A stretch of 64,000 bases of DNA from Diplocarpon mali (taxonomy: Eukaryota; Ascomycota; Leotiomycetes; Helotiales; Drepanopezizaceae). The notes under the pieces are model-generated. The model made no database searches, had not been told where the DNA came from, and was given only the letters and a program-made list of their open reading frames with translations. The stretch lies in the NCBI GenBank assembly GCA_024741835.1, contig JAENRP010000008.1, positions 80,724-144,723 of the forward strand, written 5' to 3'. This document shows, in pieces, positions 11,702 to 23,130 of the stretch. Within the stretch, counting starts at the first letter, position 1. Every line of letters starts with the position of its first letter. The position numbers and the translations under genes were made by a program.

Positions 11702-13963
11702 GGTTGCAACTCGGCGCTCTAACGCGTCCAGTGGCTACAGGTGGCTCCCTCGTCCACAAGAAGTACGCAGCGGCAGAGCGAGAGGGACTGTCCTACAGAG
11801 GTACTGGGTCTCTGTAGAAGAGAGAGAGTGATAGGCAGCAGCCGTCCCACGCCTAGTCGTATTTGTTGACAACTGTTGGTAGAGGGGTACAATGGCCGTG
11901 GCACTCTGGGGGTGGTTGGAATTTTTGTCTTTGTTTACAGTAAATAGTTGCGTTGCCGTTGGCCTGGCTCAAGTCGCGTCTGCCAAGACCGATCCACGCT
12001 AGAGCAAGTCTGATTTCTGCCGCGACTGACCGTCCGCTGCGCGTATCACGTGCCCAAGTCATTCCTCTGCCAAGGCGCTGGGTATTTACTGTGTCCGCAC
12101 GAGCCCCACTCCCCCTTTCTCCACCTTACCGGGCTCGCCTATTTCGTGCTGTGTACCAATCGCCCCCTTGACTCCCTCACCCTCATCACCAGATATTATT
12201 GTTTCATGCCATTACACGTCTGCTTCTCCTCTCGCAATCTCGAATCTCGCGCTGGTCTCCCTTGCAGCCGGCAAGATCCCTCCAGTCCCCCCACAGGCCG
12301 TGCGGTTCACTTGCGTCATGATCCCCCGCGTCGCCGGACACGGCATCGGACAACATGGCTCTGAGCAGTTTGGATACCGGTGGCGCTGCCTCACGTAGCC
12401 CTGTCATGCCGGGGAGTGTCACGACAGCATCCTCATACACCAGCGCCGATGCGTGCGACCATCTGGCCCCTCGATCGTTCGCCCTCTCGCCAACCATGGG
12501 ATGGAGAGGCACGGTGAGGAAGGGGGTAGGTCTGCACTTGAGCCGTGACCGCGGCCGCATAGCGTGCTGCCATCACAATATGCCGCTCCGATCGGGCGGC
12601 CCAAAGTGCCCGTGTACCGGCGTCCAGATACCTTGGGCACATCACCCATCTCTCCACGCGTTCGCGGGCGCGTGTGAGACGATCCCGGCTGTCAGATCAA
12701 CAGCCGGCACTAGGGTCGGCAGCGGCGGCAGCGGCGGCAACGGTAGATGCTCTGACCCCTGGCAGGGCTTGCAGTTGAGCTTGCACCTGCGCTTGGACTT
12801 GGACTTGGACTACGCGCGCGTCTAGTCTGGGGTCTCTGGCAGCGTCGTTTCTGGCCTCGCTTACCTAAGCGATCACTCAGGGGCTGCCTCAGTTACATGC
12901 CTCTAGATGGGTATTTAGATCAAGCTCGGTTACAGGTAGAGAGTATTTACATCCACCTCCGTCGTCTCAGCGCGACCGCCCCCAGTACCCGGCGATCAGG
13001 GGAACTGCTGGGATGGCTTTTTACCTCCACCCCACATGAAACTTGCGACTGAAGGATGCAGATGCAGATGCAAACGCGCCGCACTCTCGACGCCGCCCAC
13101 GATCAATCATCTCAGATGGCGCCTCCGCCAACCCCCTTGGCCCTGCGCGTTGGGGATGGTCGAGTCTCTGCGCCCTCGGGCCGACGGTGAAGACATACCT
13201 GCTGTGCCCGTCACCACGATAGCCAATTGAGCCTCGTTCCCGGCCCCCTATTCTCTCTCCGTTTGCACATCTGCCCTAAGCGAGAACGTGGTTGGCCTGA
13301 AATCTTTGAGTCGATGCATGGACGCCCGGCTGTGTGCATGCTTTGGCCCAGCTCTGCTCAGCTTCTGCTGTACTCAGGAAGTGTGAGGTAAGTCGGCCGG
13401 CCGGCAGGTAGCTCGCGACTTCAGACCATGCACGACTCGAGGACTGCTGGTTGAGCAGCAGAAAGGCGAAGCACGCGCTTGTGGCTTTGAGATCTCGAAA
13501 GAGGCGAAAGAGGGATGGTTGTTTGCTCGTTTGCCGATGCCAGGTTCCGTTGGCACTCGCACCTGTTCTCATCGCCTGTCTGTTGTCTCAGAGGATAGGC
13601 GGACACTGCCCGGACCAGCTTGGAAACGATGTCGCTGCACAGCTCACCCCGAGCCCCCTCTCAAGGTCGGGAGGCCGGTGCCAGCAGACAGCAGACAGCA
13701 GACAGCAGACCGCAGACAGGAGTCAGGAGCCACCAACCATCTGCTGTCCAACGCGTAGCTGCATGTCCTCCGTGCTCCCACCACGAAACGCAAGTGACAG
13801 CGGCAGGCCAACCTTCCCCTTGCTTTCTCGAAGAGCCGTAGAACTTCTTTGAGGACCTGAGGAGGAAGACGTGATCGACCCCAGCTTCACGCGGGAGGCA
13901 TCCCAGCAGGGCTCCAATCTCTTTGACGCTCTGCAAGAATTCCCCGCGAACCTCTCGTCCAGG

Positions 13964-13997
<34 letters not shown>
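13964..13997. repeat. (TGC)n trinucleotide microsatellite
   Basis: About eleven perfect TGC/CTG units lie within the upstream region of the APSES gene. They would read as poly-Gln, poly-Ala or poly-Leu/Cys depending on frame, which explains the long spurious frames crossing them. Confidence 0.95.
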
Positions 13998-14715
13998 GCC
14001 ATGGGGATCGCTGGCCCGGGCTCGGGGGCGTCAACATGGGACGAGACGTGGAGCATTTGCCAAATCTCTATCCACGTGCTTCGAGTCAAGCAAGCGGTCT
14101 CTGCAACCGTGGGGCCCCAGTGCTGCCCATTTTTCTTTGTCGTCGTCCAGAAGGTGGCTGGCCATGGCGGCAGCCCATCCGCAGCTGCTGCAGCATCCCG
14201 TCCCCAAGACTCCTGGCCAGCAGTGTGAAATATGTCTCCCCAGATCGCCAACTCGGAATTCCCATCCTCTCCCTCCACTCCAAGCAAGCTCTTCTCCCCA
14301 TGGGGCAGTAATACCAAGCCGGTTGGGATCAAACTTCCTCAGAGGAGCTCCCGACGCGTCTGGCGCAAGGGCTTCTTTGCCGTCACGCTTCGGCTTGCCA
14401 TCGCGGTCTGCCCGGCAGTGTGAACTGCGTTTGGGGTCTCGTGAAACCTTCTTCCTCGATCTCTGAGCTGGAACGTACGTGCCTCCAGCTTGCTTGGACG
14501 GTTGGTGACGGGCACGGGAGCAGAGAATCCTCATCGAAGCTTTCTAGAGCTCGTTTGGACTGCCTTCTCCTCCCCTCGGGCACGCTCCTTTCAGAGCAGC
14601 TCGACCAGCACACGAAGAAGGGCTCATAAGGAATCACCTCTTGTCCCTTGTCCAGGCGGCGCCCGACTCTGAAGACTGCGTCCCTCTCTTTGCCTGTCCT
14701 CTCCCATCTTGGGTG

Positions 14716-14819
14716 TGTGCTCTCTTTTCTCTCTCTGTCTCTGTCTCTCTCTCCCTCTCTCTCTTCTCTCTTCTCTCTTCTCTCTCCCTCTCTCTCCCTC
14801 TCTCTCTCTCCCTCTCTCT

Positions 14820-14851
<32 letters not shown>

Positions 14852-14853
14852 TC
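14716..14853. repeat. CT-rich dinucleotide tract
   Basis: Nearly pure pyrimidine (CT/CCCT/CTTCT) tract of about 138 bp on the plus strand, upstream of the APSES gene. Such tracts are frequent in fungal promoters and leaders. Confidence 0.9.
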
Positions 14854-15456
14854 TCACCCTCGACTTGGCGAATGAGCGGGAGAGGGGTGCAAACGGACGA
14901 GACGAGCGAGCGACGACGACCCCACGTCGGTTCCTAGACATGCCAACAAAGAGCCTTCCACGCCAAAGAGAACGTGCTGACGCTGATTTGGAAGACATTC
15001 AAGACGCCCGTGACAACACGCGGGACCGCCGGGCATCTGCACCACCCACTGGCATCGAAGATTCTGCAAAGGGCCCCAGCTTCATCCCCAGCTTCGTTAT
15101 CGTGCCCATTCCTCATAAAGACCCCCGAGCAAGACGATTGCTGAAGCTCCGTTTGCCGACCTCCCCAAACACCGGCCTCTGGTCTGCCATCCCACAGACT
15201 CCCTGGCATCCGAACCTTTGCCAGACGACGATATCCACTCGCCCACCCCAATCCAAGAGCCATTCCACCCGACCAGCGTGCCCGGCGCGCACCTCATCCA
15301 GTCCAGTCGGCAGGAATCCGAGAGCAGGAGAAAAGAGAAAAGAGAAAAAGAGAGAATCAAATCAAATCAAATCAAAAGAAAAAACTCAGCTCTTCGCCGA
15401 GCTCCCCACGCCCCATCGCCCAACGCCCAACGCTCAAACACCTCGCACTCACCGCT

Positions 15457-17189
15457 ATGCTTTCCGTCGCATCGCTTCTCAACCCTGTCAAGGTCACGCC
15501 AGAACCACCACGGGAGCCTCCGCGGGGCAGCACACGACTCCCCTCCTCAAGTCCCTCGTCCTCGTCCTCCTCGCCGTGCACGTCAACTTCAACTCGTCGC
15601 CGTCCTCTCCTCCCCTCTCAGTCTTGCGTGAAGAAGACGAAGATGAACAAGGACGGAGCGGTGTTTGCCAAGGGCAAGGTCCGGGGACAGGTCAGATTTG
15701 CTCCGTTTGAACGGCTCGATGAGGAGGTGCTCCGCGAGGTCCAGAAGTTCCACGTCTACCCGCTGGGGAACATCCAGGACTACTCCCGCCACATCCCCTA
15801 CAACAGCGAGAAGAAGACGTTCCTCGAGAAGACGGGCCGGGAGAGTTTCGAAGGTATGATATCCGCTCACGCCTCTCCCCCAGCCAGCCGCGCTGACGCC
15901 GTGGAAAACTTGCAGTCTTCCAGTACGTCTTCCGCCTCCCGGGCGACGAGAAGGAGTACGTGGTGATGTGGGATTACAACATCGGCCTCGTTCGCATCAC
16001 GCCCTTCTTCAAATGCTGCCGGTACTCCAAGGTCCGCCCGAACCCCCATCGTCGCCCGTCTTCGGCGCTGACAGCCAAACAGACAACCCCGGCCAAGATG
16101 CTGAACATGAATCCGGGGCTCAAGGAGATCACGCACAGCATCACCGGCGGCGCTCTCGCCGCCCAAGGTAAACAAGACCACCGCCGCCGCGCAGCCACTC
16201 GGCCTCACTGACACCACCCTCAAGGCTACTGGATGCCCTACGCCTGCGCCCGGGCTGTCTGCACCACCTTCTGCTCGCACATCGCCGCCGCCCTGATTCC
16301 CATCTTCGGCCCGTCCTTCCCCAGTCTCTGCGTGCCCGCCGCCGCCCCCGAGCACGGCCGCATGATCATCGACTCGCAGGTGATCGTGCAAGCCAAGGCC
16401 GAGGCCGAGGCCTTCCGCCTCTCCTACAGCTCGCCGTCGCGCGTCCCCAGCGCCCCGTCGTCGCGCGACTCCGACTCGCCCGTACACGTGTCCGACGCGC
16501 GACGCAGCCCCTTCCACGCCCACGCGGCCTCGCAGGCCTCGACGCCGCACCCCCACGCGGGTCTGGGCCGCCGTCTGCGCCTGAAGCGCGCTCTCGGCGG
16601 CGGCGAGAGCCCCTACAGCCTCCCGACCGACACCGACGTCGACACGCCGAGCGAGGACTCGGGCAGCGGCGACGGCTACTTCCTCTCGCCCGTCTCACCC
16701 TCTCCCCTCCTCCTCCAGCCTCCCCTCCAGCCTCCCCTCCAGCCGGCCGGCGGCTCGCGCACGAGCTGGCTCACGCAGACGCCGTCACCGATCCAGCACC
16801 GGAGCCGGCCCCAGGAGAGCACCGCCCACCGCGCCGCCAGCTCCTCCGCTCACCTCTCCCCGCACCCGCTGCTGAGCGCCATCCCGCGGAGCGCGGGCCT
16901 GGATATGACCCTGAGCTGGCGGGCCGTCGGCGGGAAGAGGCGCGCCGAGGACGCGGACGACGCGGACGACGGCGAGGACGACAACCACGCGAGCCTCGTC
17001 GCCGCGTCCGGCCGTGCCGAGGGTGGCGCCGGCGGGGGCGCGGCCGTGGAGGAGCTGGGCGGCGCGGAGAGGAAGGCGGCCTGGCTCCTCTTGAACCTGA
17101 GTGTCCAGGACGGGGAGGGGGGGGGCAGTCCGGACTGCGGACCGGGAGAAGGGCCGCGGATCAAGAGGAGGAGGGCTACGAGCATGTGA
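15457..17189 (+). CDS. APSES-type (KilA-N) transcription factor, Xbp1-like
   Basis: Sequence-specific DNA-binding regulator, by family. Four exons give about 520 residues: 15457-15853, 15916-16031, 16083-16167 and 16225-17189. Introns are 62, 51 and 57 nt; the second has a weak donor (GTCCGC) and the third ends in AAG, but each join restores conserved residues (RESFE-VFQYVF, CCRYSK-TTPAKML, ALAAQ-GYWMPY). The start [10 protein letters not shown] matches the family. A Ser/Pro-rich N-terminus is followed by the APSES domain at about residues 75 to 200 ([52 protein letters not shown]). The C-terminal half is low-complexity, Ser/Pro/Arg-rich and very GC-rich. I am sure of the domain; the Xbp1 label is by resemblance. 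Confidence 0.88.
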
Positions 17190-17472
17190 GGGTCTCCGTC
17201 TCCCCCCTCTGCCCTCTTCCGCTCTCCGCTGCTTCTGATCCGGCAAGGGACTCTTTTCTCTCTGTGGCTGTCGTGATGGTTCCTTAACGGGCGAGATGGG
17301 GAGCACGGTCCGGCGGAGGGGGGAGGGATTGAAACTGGCCGAGGGTCAAGTATGGGACGGGTCAGTGCCCTTGGACTGTCCGAACTCGGGCTCTTCTGAT
17401 GGGCATAATCTACACGGTATCGCATGGCGGCGTTTTGTCTTCTTGGCTCTTTGGGGGGGGGTTACATGGAAC

Positions 17473-17512
17473 GGATTGGATTGGATTGGATTGGATTGGA
17501 TTGGATTGGATT
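17473..17512. repeat. (GGATT)8 microsatellite
   Basis: Eight perfect GGATT units lie downstream of the APSES gene. Confidence 0.95.
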
Positions 17513-17700
17513 AAATTGGCCTGGCAGGGAGGGTTTGGCTCTCCAGAATACAATCCCCGGCGCTGCTCCTGCTCGGCGCGGCACCCCCCCCCCCCAACCA
17601 AGCCGACGCGAAGGCCGGAGCGGGTGGGTTTCCACGGCATGGCTGTCCATACCATGACACTGTACGAGTAGGCATCTGCAATATCAATATCAACACCAGT

Positions 17701-17768
17701 TCCCGTCACGTCCCAGTCCCGTCACGTCCCAGTCCCGTCACGTCCCAGTCCCGTCCCGTCCCCGTCCC
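17701..17768. repeat. 16-bp tandem repeat
   Basis: Three copies of CCCGTCACGTCCCAGT followed by degenerating CCCGT units. Confidence 0.85.
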
Positions 17769-18025
17769 AGGGACCTGACCGCGCAGACATCATCTCGAGC
17801 TCGCACGACCTGCGCGAACCATCGACGACAACAGTGGTGAGGAAGACGCACTCGCGGCCGCTCTTCTCTCCTACGAGTGGAGAGGCACGTCGTGGCTCTG
17901 CTGAGCCTCAGGCGTGGCGTTTCTCTCTTTGCGTAGATACATCGTCTTGGGCGACCGGTATGTACTGATTCACACGCACACGCACCGATACATCGTACGA
18001 GCCACCTACCAATACTAGAGCTTGA

Positions 18026-18206
18026 GTATGTATATATGTATATATATGTATGTGTATATATATATATATGTGTATATATATATATATGTGTATATATGTG
18101 TATATATGTGTATATATGTATATACATGTGTATATATGTGTATATATGTATATACATGTGTATATATGTGTATATATGTGTATATATGTATATACATGTA
18201 TGTATA
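18026..18206. repeat. (TGTATATA)n satellite-like tract
   Basis: About 180 bp of alternating pyrimidine-purine sequence made of TGTATATA and TATACATG units. It is strongly self-complementary and could extrude hairpins. Repetitive Tyr/Ile open frames on both strands arise from this composition and are not genes. Confidence 0.95.
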
Positions 18207-18273
18207 GTTAATACCGCAGGCGCCGTTCCACAAAGCCCCTTACAGATCCCAGGTACTGAATAGCTACATAGCC

Positions 18274-18768
18274 TCAAGAGGTATCAGTTTCGTATAGGAT
18301 CACGTCCTGGTCCTGGTCCTCGTCGTTTCCATGCTCATGGGTAGAGCAATCAGGCCTCGCGGCGGAATAGAGCAGGGTAGACGGGCCTGCGATCTCGGCC
18401 GCGGGGGACTAGTCAGGATAGAACAAGAGGCAGGATGAAACCAGATTAAACGCAAGATAAAAGGCACAGGATTAAAAAAAGAAAAGGCACGTAACTAGGC
18501 AGAGCAGAGTAGCAGCGCATCTTACCAACAGCTTGAGCACGCAGTAGGCGAGGCAGACCGGCGCGCTGGCTGTCCACCTCGGATCGCGCTTCGTGGGAGG
18601 CGGGCTGGTCATGTCAACAACAGACGACGTACCCAATGGCGAGCAGACAGTGGCTGGTAGAGTCGTACATGAGCTGCTCTCACCAAAAATCACAACACAC
18701 GGCCACGACCTTACCCAGACCAGCCTCCTATTCCGAATCAACGGAGCGACTCGTTCTTCGACTTGCAT
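18274..18768 (-). CDS. Possible small three-exon gene, unknown product
   Basis: Speculative. On the minus strand, exons 18768-18715, 18604-18526 and 18386-18274 have good GTAAGG/CAG and GTAAGA/CAG boundaries and consistent phases. They would give 81 residues, beginning [15 protein letters not shown] and ending in an acidic [16 protein letters not shown] tail. I recognise no family. The tail derives from a short GGTCCT repeat, and the second exon is open in more than one frame, so a chance arrangement is quite possible. Confidence 0.2.
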
Positions 18769-19408
18769 GGCTCCGTCCGTGGGGAGGAATCTCCGGCCGT
18801 CCTACGCCCCGTCACCTCTGTGGTTCTCATGTCCAAGTCCATGGCCTCCCCCTTGCTCTCCTACTCCGAACCTCCAGCGACGGGGCGAGACCTAGCACTG
18901 TCTTCATTCTGCTCTCCTCTGCTGTCCCTACCGTGACGTTCTCCGCGTATTTCGGCTCGCCGCCCCGAGTCACGGCAGCGCGGCTCTCGTCTCGATGCAG
19001 CGTGACGCGCAGGCCATTCCCGTCACCCCCGATGCTGCGTACGACCCGGGCACGCATAAACCACGAGCGGGAGCGCAGGGGGCCGTTCCGCGTCGGACGC
19101 GGACGGGACAGAAGTGTCGTTTCTGCAGATGGGCGGGAGCCGGTTCGGAAATATCAGCGCAAGTACCGGACGAGGGGGGGGGAGATGAGCTGGGAGGCGC
19201 GGTAGGGAAGGCGGAGCAGATCTCCTGTCCAAGTGTCCGTCGCGGGTGATCTGTCGCCTCGTCGTGGATTGCATCGTACAGAGAGAGAAGGGATCAGGCA
19301 AAAAGGGACGAGGAACATGTGGATAAGAGAGGAGACAAGCACGATTGCGATTATCCCCCTGCTCCTCTCGCACTCCTCACCTCCAGCCTCTCCACACAAC
19401 CCCAATTC
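18769..19408. other. Intergenic, nothing recognised
   Basis: GC-rich sequence 3' of the CNS1 gene. The open frames overlap on both strands and have no recognisable domain. Confidence 0.5.
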
Positions 19409-20713
19409 TCATGACTCCCCGCCCCCAACCGCCTTCGCTTTGAAGTCCTTCACCCAACTCCCAGCCTTCGCCTTCGGTACGACGAAAATCCTAACAACCT
19501 CATCCACAACCTCCACGGCGCCTCCGCCCAGCACCTGCAGCAGCGGCACCTTCTTGCCCACCTTCACCAGCCCCCCCTTCACCGTCTCCATATAGCACTC
19601 CACGCCCCTCTCTGTATACTCGCCTTCTCTATCCCATGGTAACGGCAGTATATAGCTCAAATGATGACCCAGCGGTTCTGTTTCGTTGAACGCTTTGATA
19701 AAGTCAGACTCCAGGTGTAGGGGATACAACAACACCGTCGGAAACGCAAGTGCAGATGTAGGATCTGTAGGTTCTGGGACCAGCCGGATAGCCGTGTCTT
19801 CCATCTCGGGCGGCCTAGCCGTCTTGCGCGTCTTGATACCTCTAGCCTTGAGCGCCGCAGCCAGCGTCATAGTTTCTAACCTTTGTCGCTGGGCGCGCGC
19901 GAGTTCCTTCGCTTTGCGGGCGGCGACGAGGGTATGCCGCTTGATGATGTCTTCAGCAACAACTTGCAGGGCTTTGTTCTTAGGGTCGATTCCAAGTCCA
20001 CGAGCGCAGGCATCATCTGCTTCCTCTATCCGATCCAACGCCAGCAGCGCTTTGGAGGATCTGTAGTAGGCTTTGACGTTCCGTGGGTTGATCCGTAATA
20101 CGCTCCCGCAGTCCAGTGTACAGCTCCTGTAATTCTTCAGCTCCAGATGGCAGGCTGCGCGATTTATCAAACTTGCTTCCAAGACCGCGATTTCCTTCTT
20201 GACTTCCTCGTCGATTTTCTCTCCATCCTCTTCAACACCCTTTCCTTTCCCCTTTCCACTCACTTTCGAGGTTAACGTCGCCCTCGCCTGGCGTTTCCTC
20301 ACTTCTATGAGTAGCACATCAATGCCCTTCCCATAGAACTCCTTTGCATCCCTCCAACCCTTTTCCTTGAAGCACTCATTGCCCCTCTCCTTGAACCCAG
20401 CCGCGACTTCCAGCGGCGTTCCCTCGTACGCCAGCGCCTTGAGTGCTTCTAGTCCTTCGTTCTCCTCTAGATCGGTCATGAATAGCGGCAGCTTGTTAAG
20501 GTCTGCCAGAATTTCGGTGCCAGATTTATCGCGAATTTCTGCGAGAGCCGGAGGCAGCGCGGGTGTCGTGCCATCTTGGGATGTGGTGGGGTTGGAGGAG
20601 CATGCGTTAGGGGCTGCGTTCAGGTCGCTTTCGTGCCCCACGGTGGCGTTCTCCGAGATTCTGACTGAGGAGTTGAAAGACTCGGGGATCTCTTCAATTT
20701 GCATGGTTGCCAC
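19409..20713 (-). CDS. CNS1: Hsp70/Hsp90 co-chaperone CNS1 (TTC4 family)
   Basis: Tetratricopeptide co-chaperone that binds Hsp90 and Hsp70 and aids client folding and translation elongation (knowledge of CNS1/TTC4). It is a single exon of 434 residues. A conserved N-terminal segment (TEILADLNKLPLFMTDL) precedes three TPR units at about residues 100 to 240, with the typical GNECFKEKGWRDAKEFYGKG, NRAACHLELKNYRSCTLDC and KAYYRSSKALLALDR signatures. A basic helical linker (RKAKELARAQRQR) and the conserved C-terminal domain follow. A Lys/Glu insertion (SGKGKGKGVEEDGEKIDEE) lies between TPR 1 and 2. Two Met codons three apart allow MATMQ or MQ starts. Identification is firm. Confidence 0.93.
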   Translation of the reverse strand: MATMQIEEIPESFNSSVRISENATVGHESDLNAAPNACSSNPTTSQDGTTPALPPALAEIRDKSGTEILADLNKLPLFMTDLEENEGLEALKALAYEGTPLEVAAGFKERGNECFKEKGWRDAKEFYGKGIDVLLIEVRKRQARATLTSKVSGKGKGKGVEEDGEKIDEEVKKEIAVLEASLINRAACHLELKNYRSCTLDCGSVLRINPRNVKAYYRSSKALLALDRIEEADDACARGLGIDPKNKALQVVAEDIIKRHTLVAARKAKELARAQRQRLETMTLAAALKARGIKTRKTARPPEMEDTAIRLVPEPTDPTSALAFPTVLLYPLHLESDFIKAFNETEPLGHHLSYILPLPWDREGEYTERGVECYMETVKGGLVKVGKKVPLLQVLGGGAVEVVDEVVRIFVVPKAKAGSWVKDFKAKAVGGGES

Positions 20714-21629
20714 GGTGTGCTGCAGTGTAAGGATGCGCGGGCAGAGCTCAAAATAATTTTGGAGGGGTTGGTGCCAAGAGGCGGCCGCTTGAGAAACGTG
20801 ATATTATTATGTCTATACACAGTATATTGAAGGCCCAGGGGTTCAGTAAATGCACTTGACCGCTCAGTTGTAAATGAAATCTGATCAGGTGGAAGCAGGA
20901 GATATCGATGCTACCCTTCAAGCGGATATTCCTCCCGTGTAGTAGAGCACTCTGCTTCGCGATTCCGCAAAGCAAATGTGTTCCCAATGTTCGTTTCTTC
21001 CAATAGGACTTACCTGCACTTCTTAGCCACAGCCGAAGTTTGAGTAGAATTTATAGACTCAAGTTTCACGCCGCATACTTTCTCTCTGTACCTGGTTCGA
21101 GAATCTGCCATGTAAAGTTGGAGCAGTTTCTGCAACTCTTAATCTTCTCCATATCGGCTCGGATACAAGGTACTAGCGAGCTTAGAAATCAACATCGATA
21201 TGTTTCAAGCGGCAGGACGAAGTGCACATCCATGACTCTTTGCAGAACTGCGAGGATTGGTTGCCAACCTAAACCTAAACTGAAGTTTGATAGGTTAGAA
21301 TTGAAATCGATTTCCAATGATACTGGAGGGGCAGTCTGTCGGCATTCGGACTTAAAATCGCATCATGTGTAGCACGGTGCGGAATTTACGGAGTAGGCCA
21401 TGAGTAAGTATCACTCACAGCAGTACGAATCATATATATAAACTGGATGCTCGCTCGCGTGAGCTCTCATTCTCTGTTTCTCCATTCCAACTCACCCCTC
21501 ATTCACCCCGCCTTCACCCTACTGATCACGTGCCACCCCTGCCTCATATTGACATCGGACATCCATCCTCGCTTCAACACTAGAAACCTCACCTTTGTCA
21601 TCCGGCTTCGTTTTGAGAATACACTCAAA
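20714..21629. promoter_or_regulatory. Divergent CNS1 / GST promoter region
   Basis: 916 bp between two divergent genes, AT-richer than the arm to its left. On the GST side a TATA-like box (TATATATAAA, 21432-21442) and a CACGTG palindrome (21527-21532) are visible. The box would place transcription start near 21465-21475. No gene was recognised. Confidence 0.5.
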
Positions 21630-22432
21630 ATGAGTTCCGTCTCCGCCCCCAAGATCATCCTATACACCAACCACGGCTGCCCCTGGGCCCACCGCGCTCA
21701 CATCGCCCTTTCGGAGCTAGGCCTCGAATACAACGAAGAAATCATCGATTTAAACGTCCCCCGTACCCCAGAATACCTGAAAGTAAACCCGCGTGGCCTG
21801 GTACCGTCTATCAACTACAATGGCGAGATCATCACGGAGTCCGCTATCGTTGCCAAGTTCCTCGCCGACGCTCACCCATCCCACCTGGTGAAGACGAGCA
21901 GCGAGGACGGCGGTGCGCTGCAGAGAGCCAGGATCGATTTCTTTGTCGATGCGTACTTTAGCAAGGCGAACAGCAGCTTCTTCCCTCTTTTGCTAGCCAA
22001 GGGCGAGGAAAAGGAGAAGGCTGGAGTGGCGTTCGTGGATAGTATCGTCAAGGAAGTTGAGCCATATCTGCAGGATGCAGCGCCTTTCTTTGGGGGATCA
22101 GAGAAGTTGACTCTGGCTGAGGTGTGTTGATACTGCATTCCTTGACATGGCAGAATCACAGATCTATGAATTTGAGGACTTGAGCTAATTAACCTATCCA
22201 GGTCCTCACCGGCTCATTCCTTCTCCGAATTCTTGGATTCAGCAAGCCCGAGTACACAGACCTCAATCTTCTTCCAAGCAGCATCTTGACCGGTCTCGAG
22301 GCCAGGGCGCCTGCGTTCTGGAAGTGGTCTCATGCTGTTGTCGCTGAGAAGAGCGTCAATTACATCTGGGACGAGAAGAAGGTCGCCGAGGGGACTGCAG
22401 CACGCATTGCGAAGATGATTGCTGCGAAGTGA
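21630..22432 (+). CDS. Glutathione S-transferase, omega-like (Cys-type)
   Basis: Thioredoxin-fold transferase that conjugates or reduces with glutathione; cytosolic. Two exons (21630-22121, 22202-22432; 80-nt intron, donor GTGTGT, acceptor CCAG) give 240 residues. The N-terminal GST domain has the active-site Cys17 in HGCPWAHR, VNPRGLVPSI with the cis-Pro loop, and ITESAIVAKFL. The helical C-terminal domain spans about residues 95 to 240. The same frame is open back to an ATG at 21447, but that ATG lies only a few bases after the TATA-like box, so the start at 21630, immediately before the conserved fold, is preferred. The Cys-Pro-Trp site suggests an omega-like or glutathionyl-hydroquinone-reductase-like activity rather than classical conjugation. 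Confidence 0.9.
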
Positions 22433-22794
22433 TACTGCCTATCGGCTGTATGGTATATGATCTGATGCGGCAGCAAGTCATAGCTCGATCGTTTTAAATG
22501 ATCGCGTTCCTTTAATTTTGCAGACTTAGAAAATTCTGGGCGATGATGACGAAAGGTAAATTGAAGTATAGCATGTTTTCTTCCTGTTACTTTCGCAAAT
22601 GTCTAGAGCAATTGCAGGGGCAGGTCAAGGCTCGAAGGACTGATAAAAAGATGCCAGTATCGTACGAGAGTGTATCAAGAAATTCGCACGACCCCTTGCC
22701 CGAGCACATGAAAATGAAGTCGTTACAAGATCTTTCAAGCCAGTGAAAGCGCTATTCAAGCCATACGACAAGGTGATACTCATCTTACTCTCTT

Positions 22795-23130
22795 TATTCT
22801 TCGAGTGCGGTGGCTACTGGATCAATAACCCCATTAAATAGTATTGCAGCGCCGGCAAAGATATATGTGCTCTTGAAATCCAGATGCTAAAACCGAGTAT
22901 AGCGGCGAGAAAACTATCCGACGCGTGATCTAATACTCTTGCAAAAAAAAACCTTGACCACCCCACTTCTATCAATCTTTAAATTTCAGGTTTTTAGCTC
23001 AAGTTGCAGAACGTTCGATTTGCTTTGCTTGCTTTCCTGGGTACTCAGAATTTATACTCCTCAGTGGAGCCTGCCCTGGTTTTGGCTGATCGTCTCGCAA
23101 TAAAAGGAATAGTAATACGATGCTGAATCT
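22795..23130. repeat. Dispersed repeat family R1, copy 1
   Basis: Shares an interrupted match with 25262-25500, including GAAAACTATCCG, then an A-rich run followed by CC-rich sequence, and a later ACTCAGAATTTATACTCCTC-type segment matching AACCAGAACTTATGCTTCTC. It is a diverged, non-coding pair; the borders are approximate. Confidence 0.5.

Larger units (their letters stand above)
11702..15456. other. Long divergent intergenic region (TOP2 / APSES factor)
   Basis: 3.75 kb separates two divergently transcribed genes, so both promoters should lie here. Pyrimidine-rich tracts precede the APSES start (14720-14860 and 15300-15460). CACGTG occurs near 12047. Open frames of 60 to 220 codons occur on both strands but overlap each other, are compositionally biased and show no domain. 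A frame starting at 12355 is the most gene-like of these, and it decays into low complexity. Long leaders with upstream open frames are common for fungal regulators, so part of this may be transcribed leader. Confidence 0.5.
17190..18273. other. Convergent intergenic region with simple repeats
   Basis: 3' side of the APSES gene. It holds a G-run, a C-run, a GGATT array, 16-bp GTCACGTCCCAGTCCC-type tandem units (about 17701-17768) and a long TA/TG tract. No gene was recognised. Confidence 0.6.

Noticed and set aside
14709..15710. 333-codon plus-strand open frame
   Set aside because: Begins in the CT tract and overlaps the APSES first exon in another frame; no conserved domain.
21447..21629. 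In-frame N-terminal extension of the glutathione transferase
   Set aside because: The upstream ATG is only a few bases after the TATA-like box and so is probably not in the mRNA; the added residues do not look like a family N-terminus.
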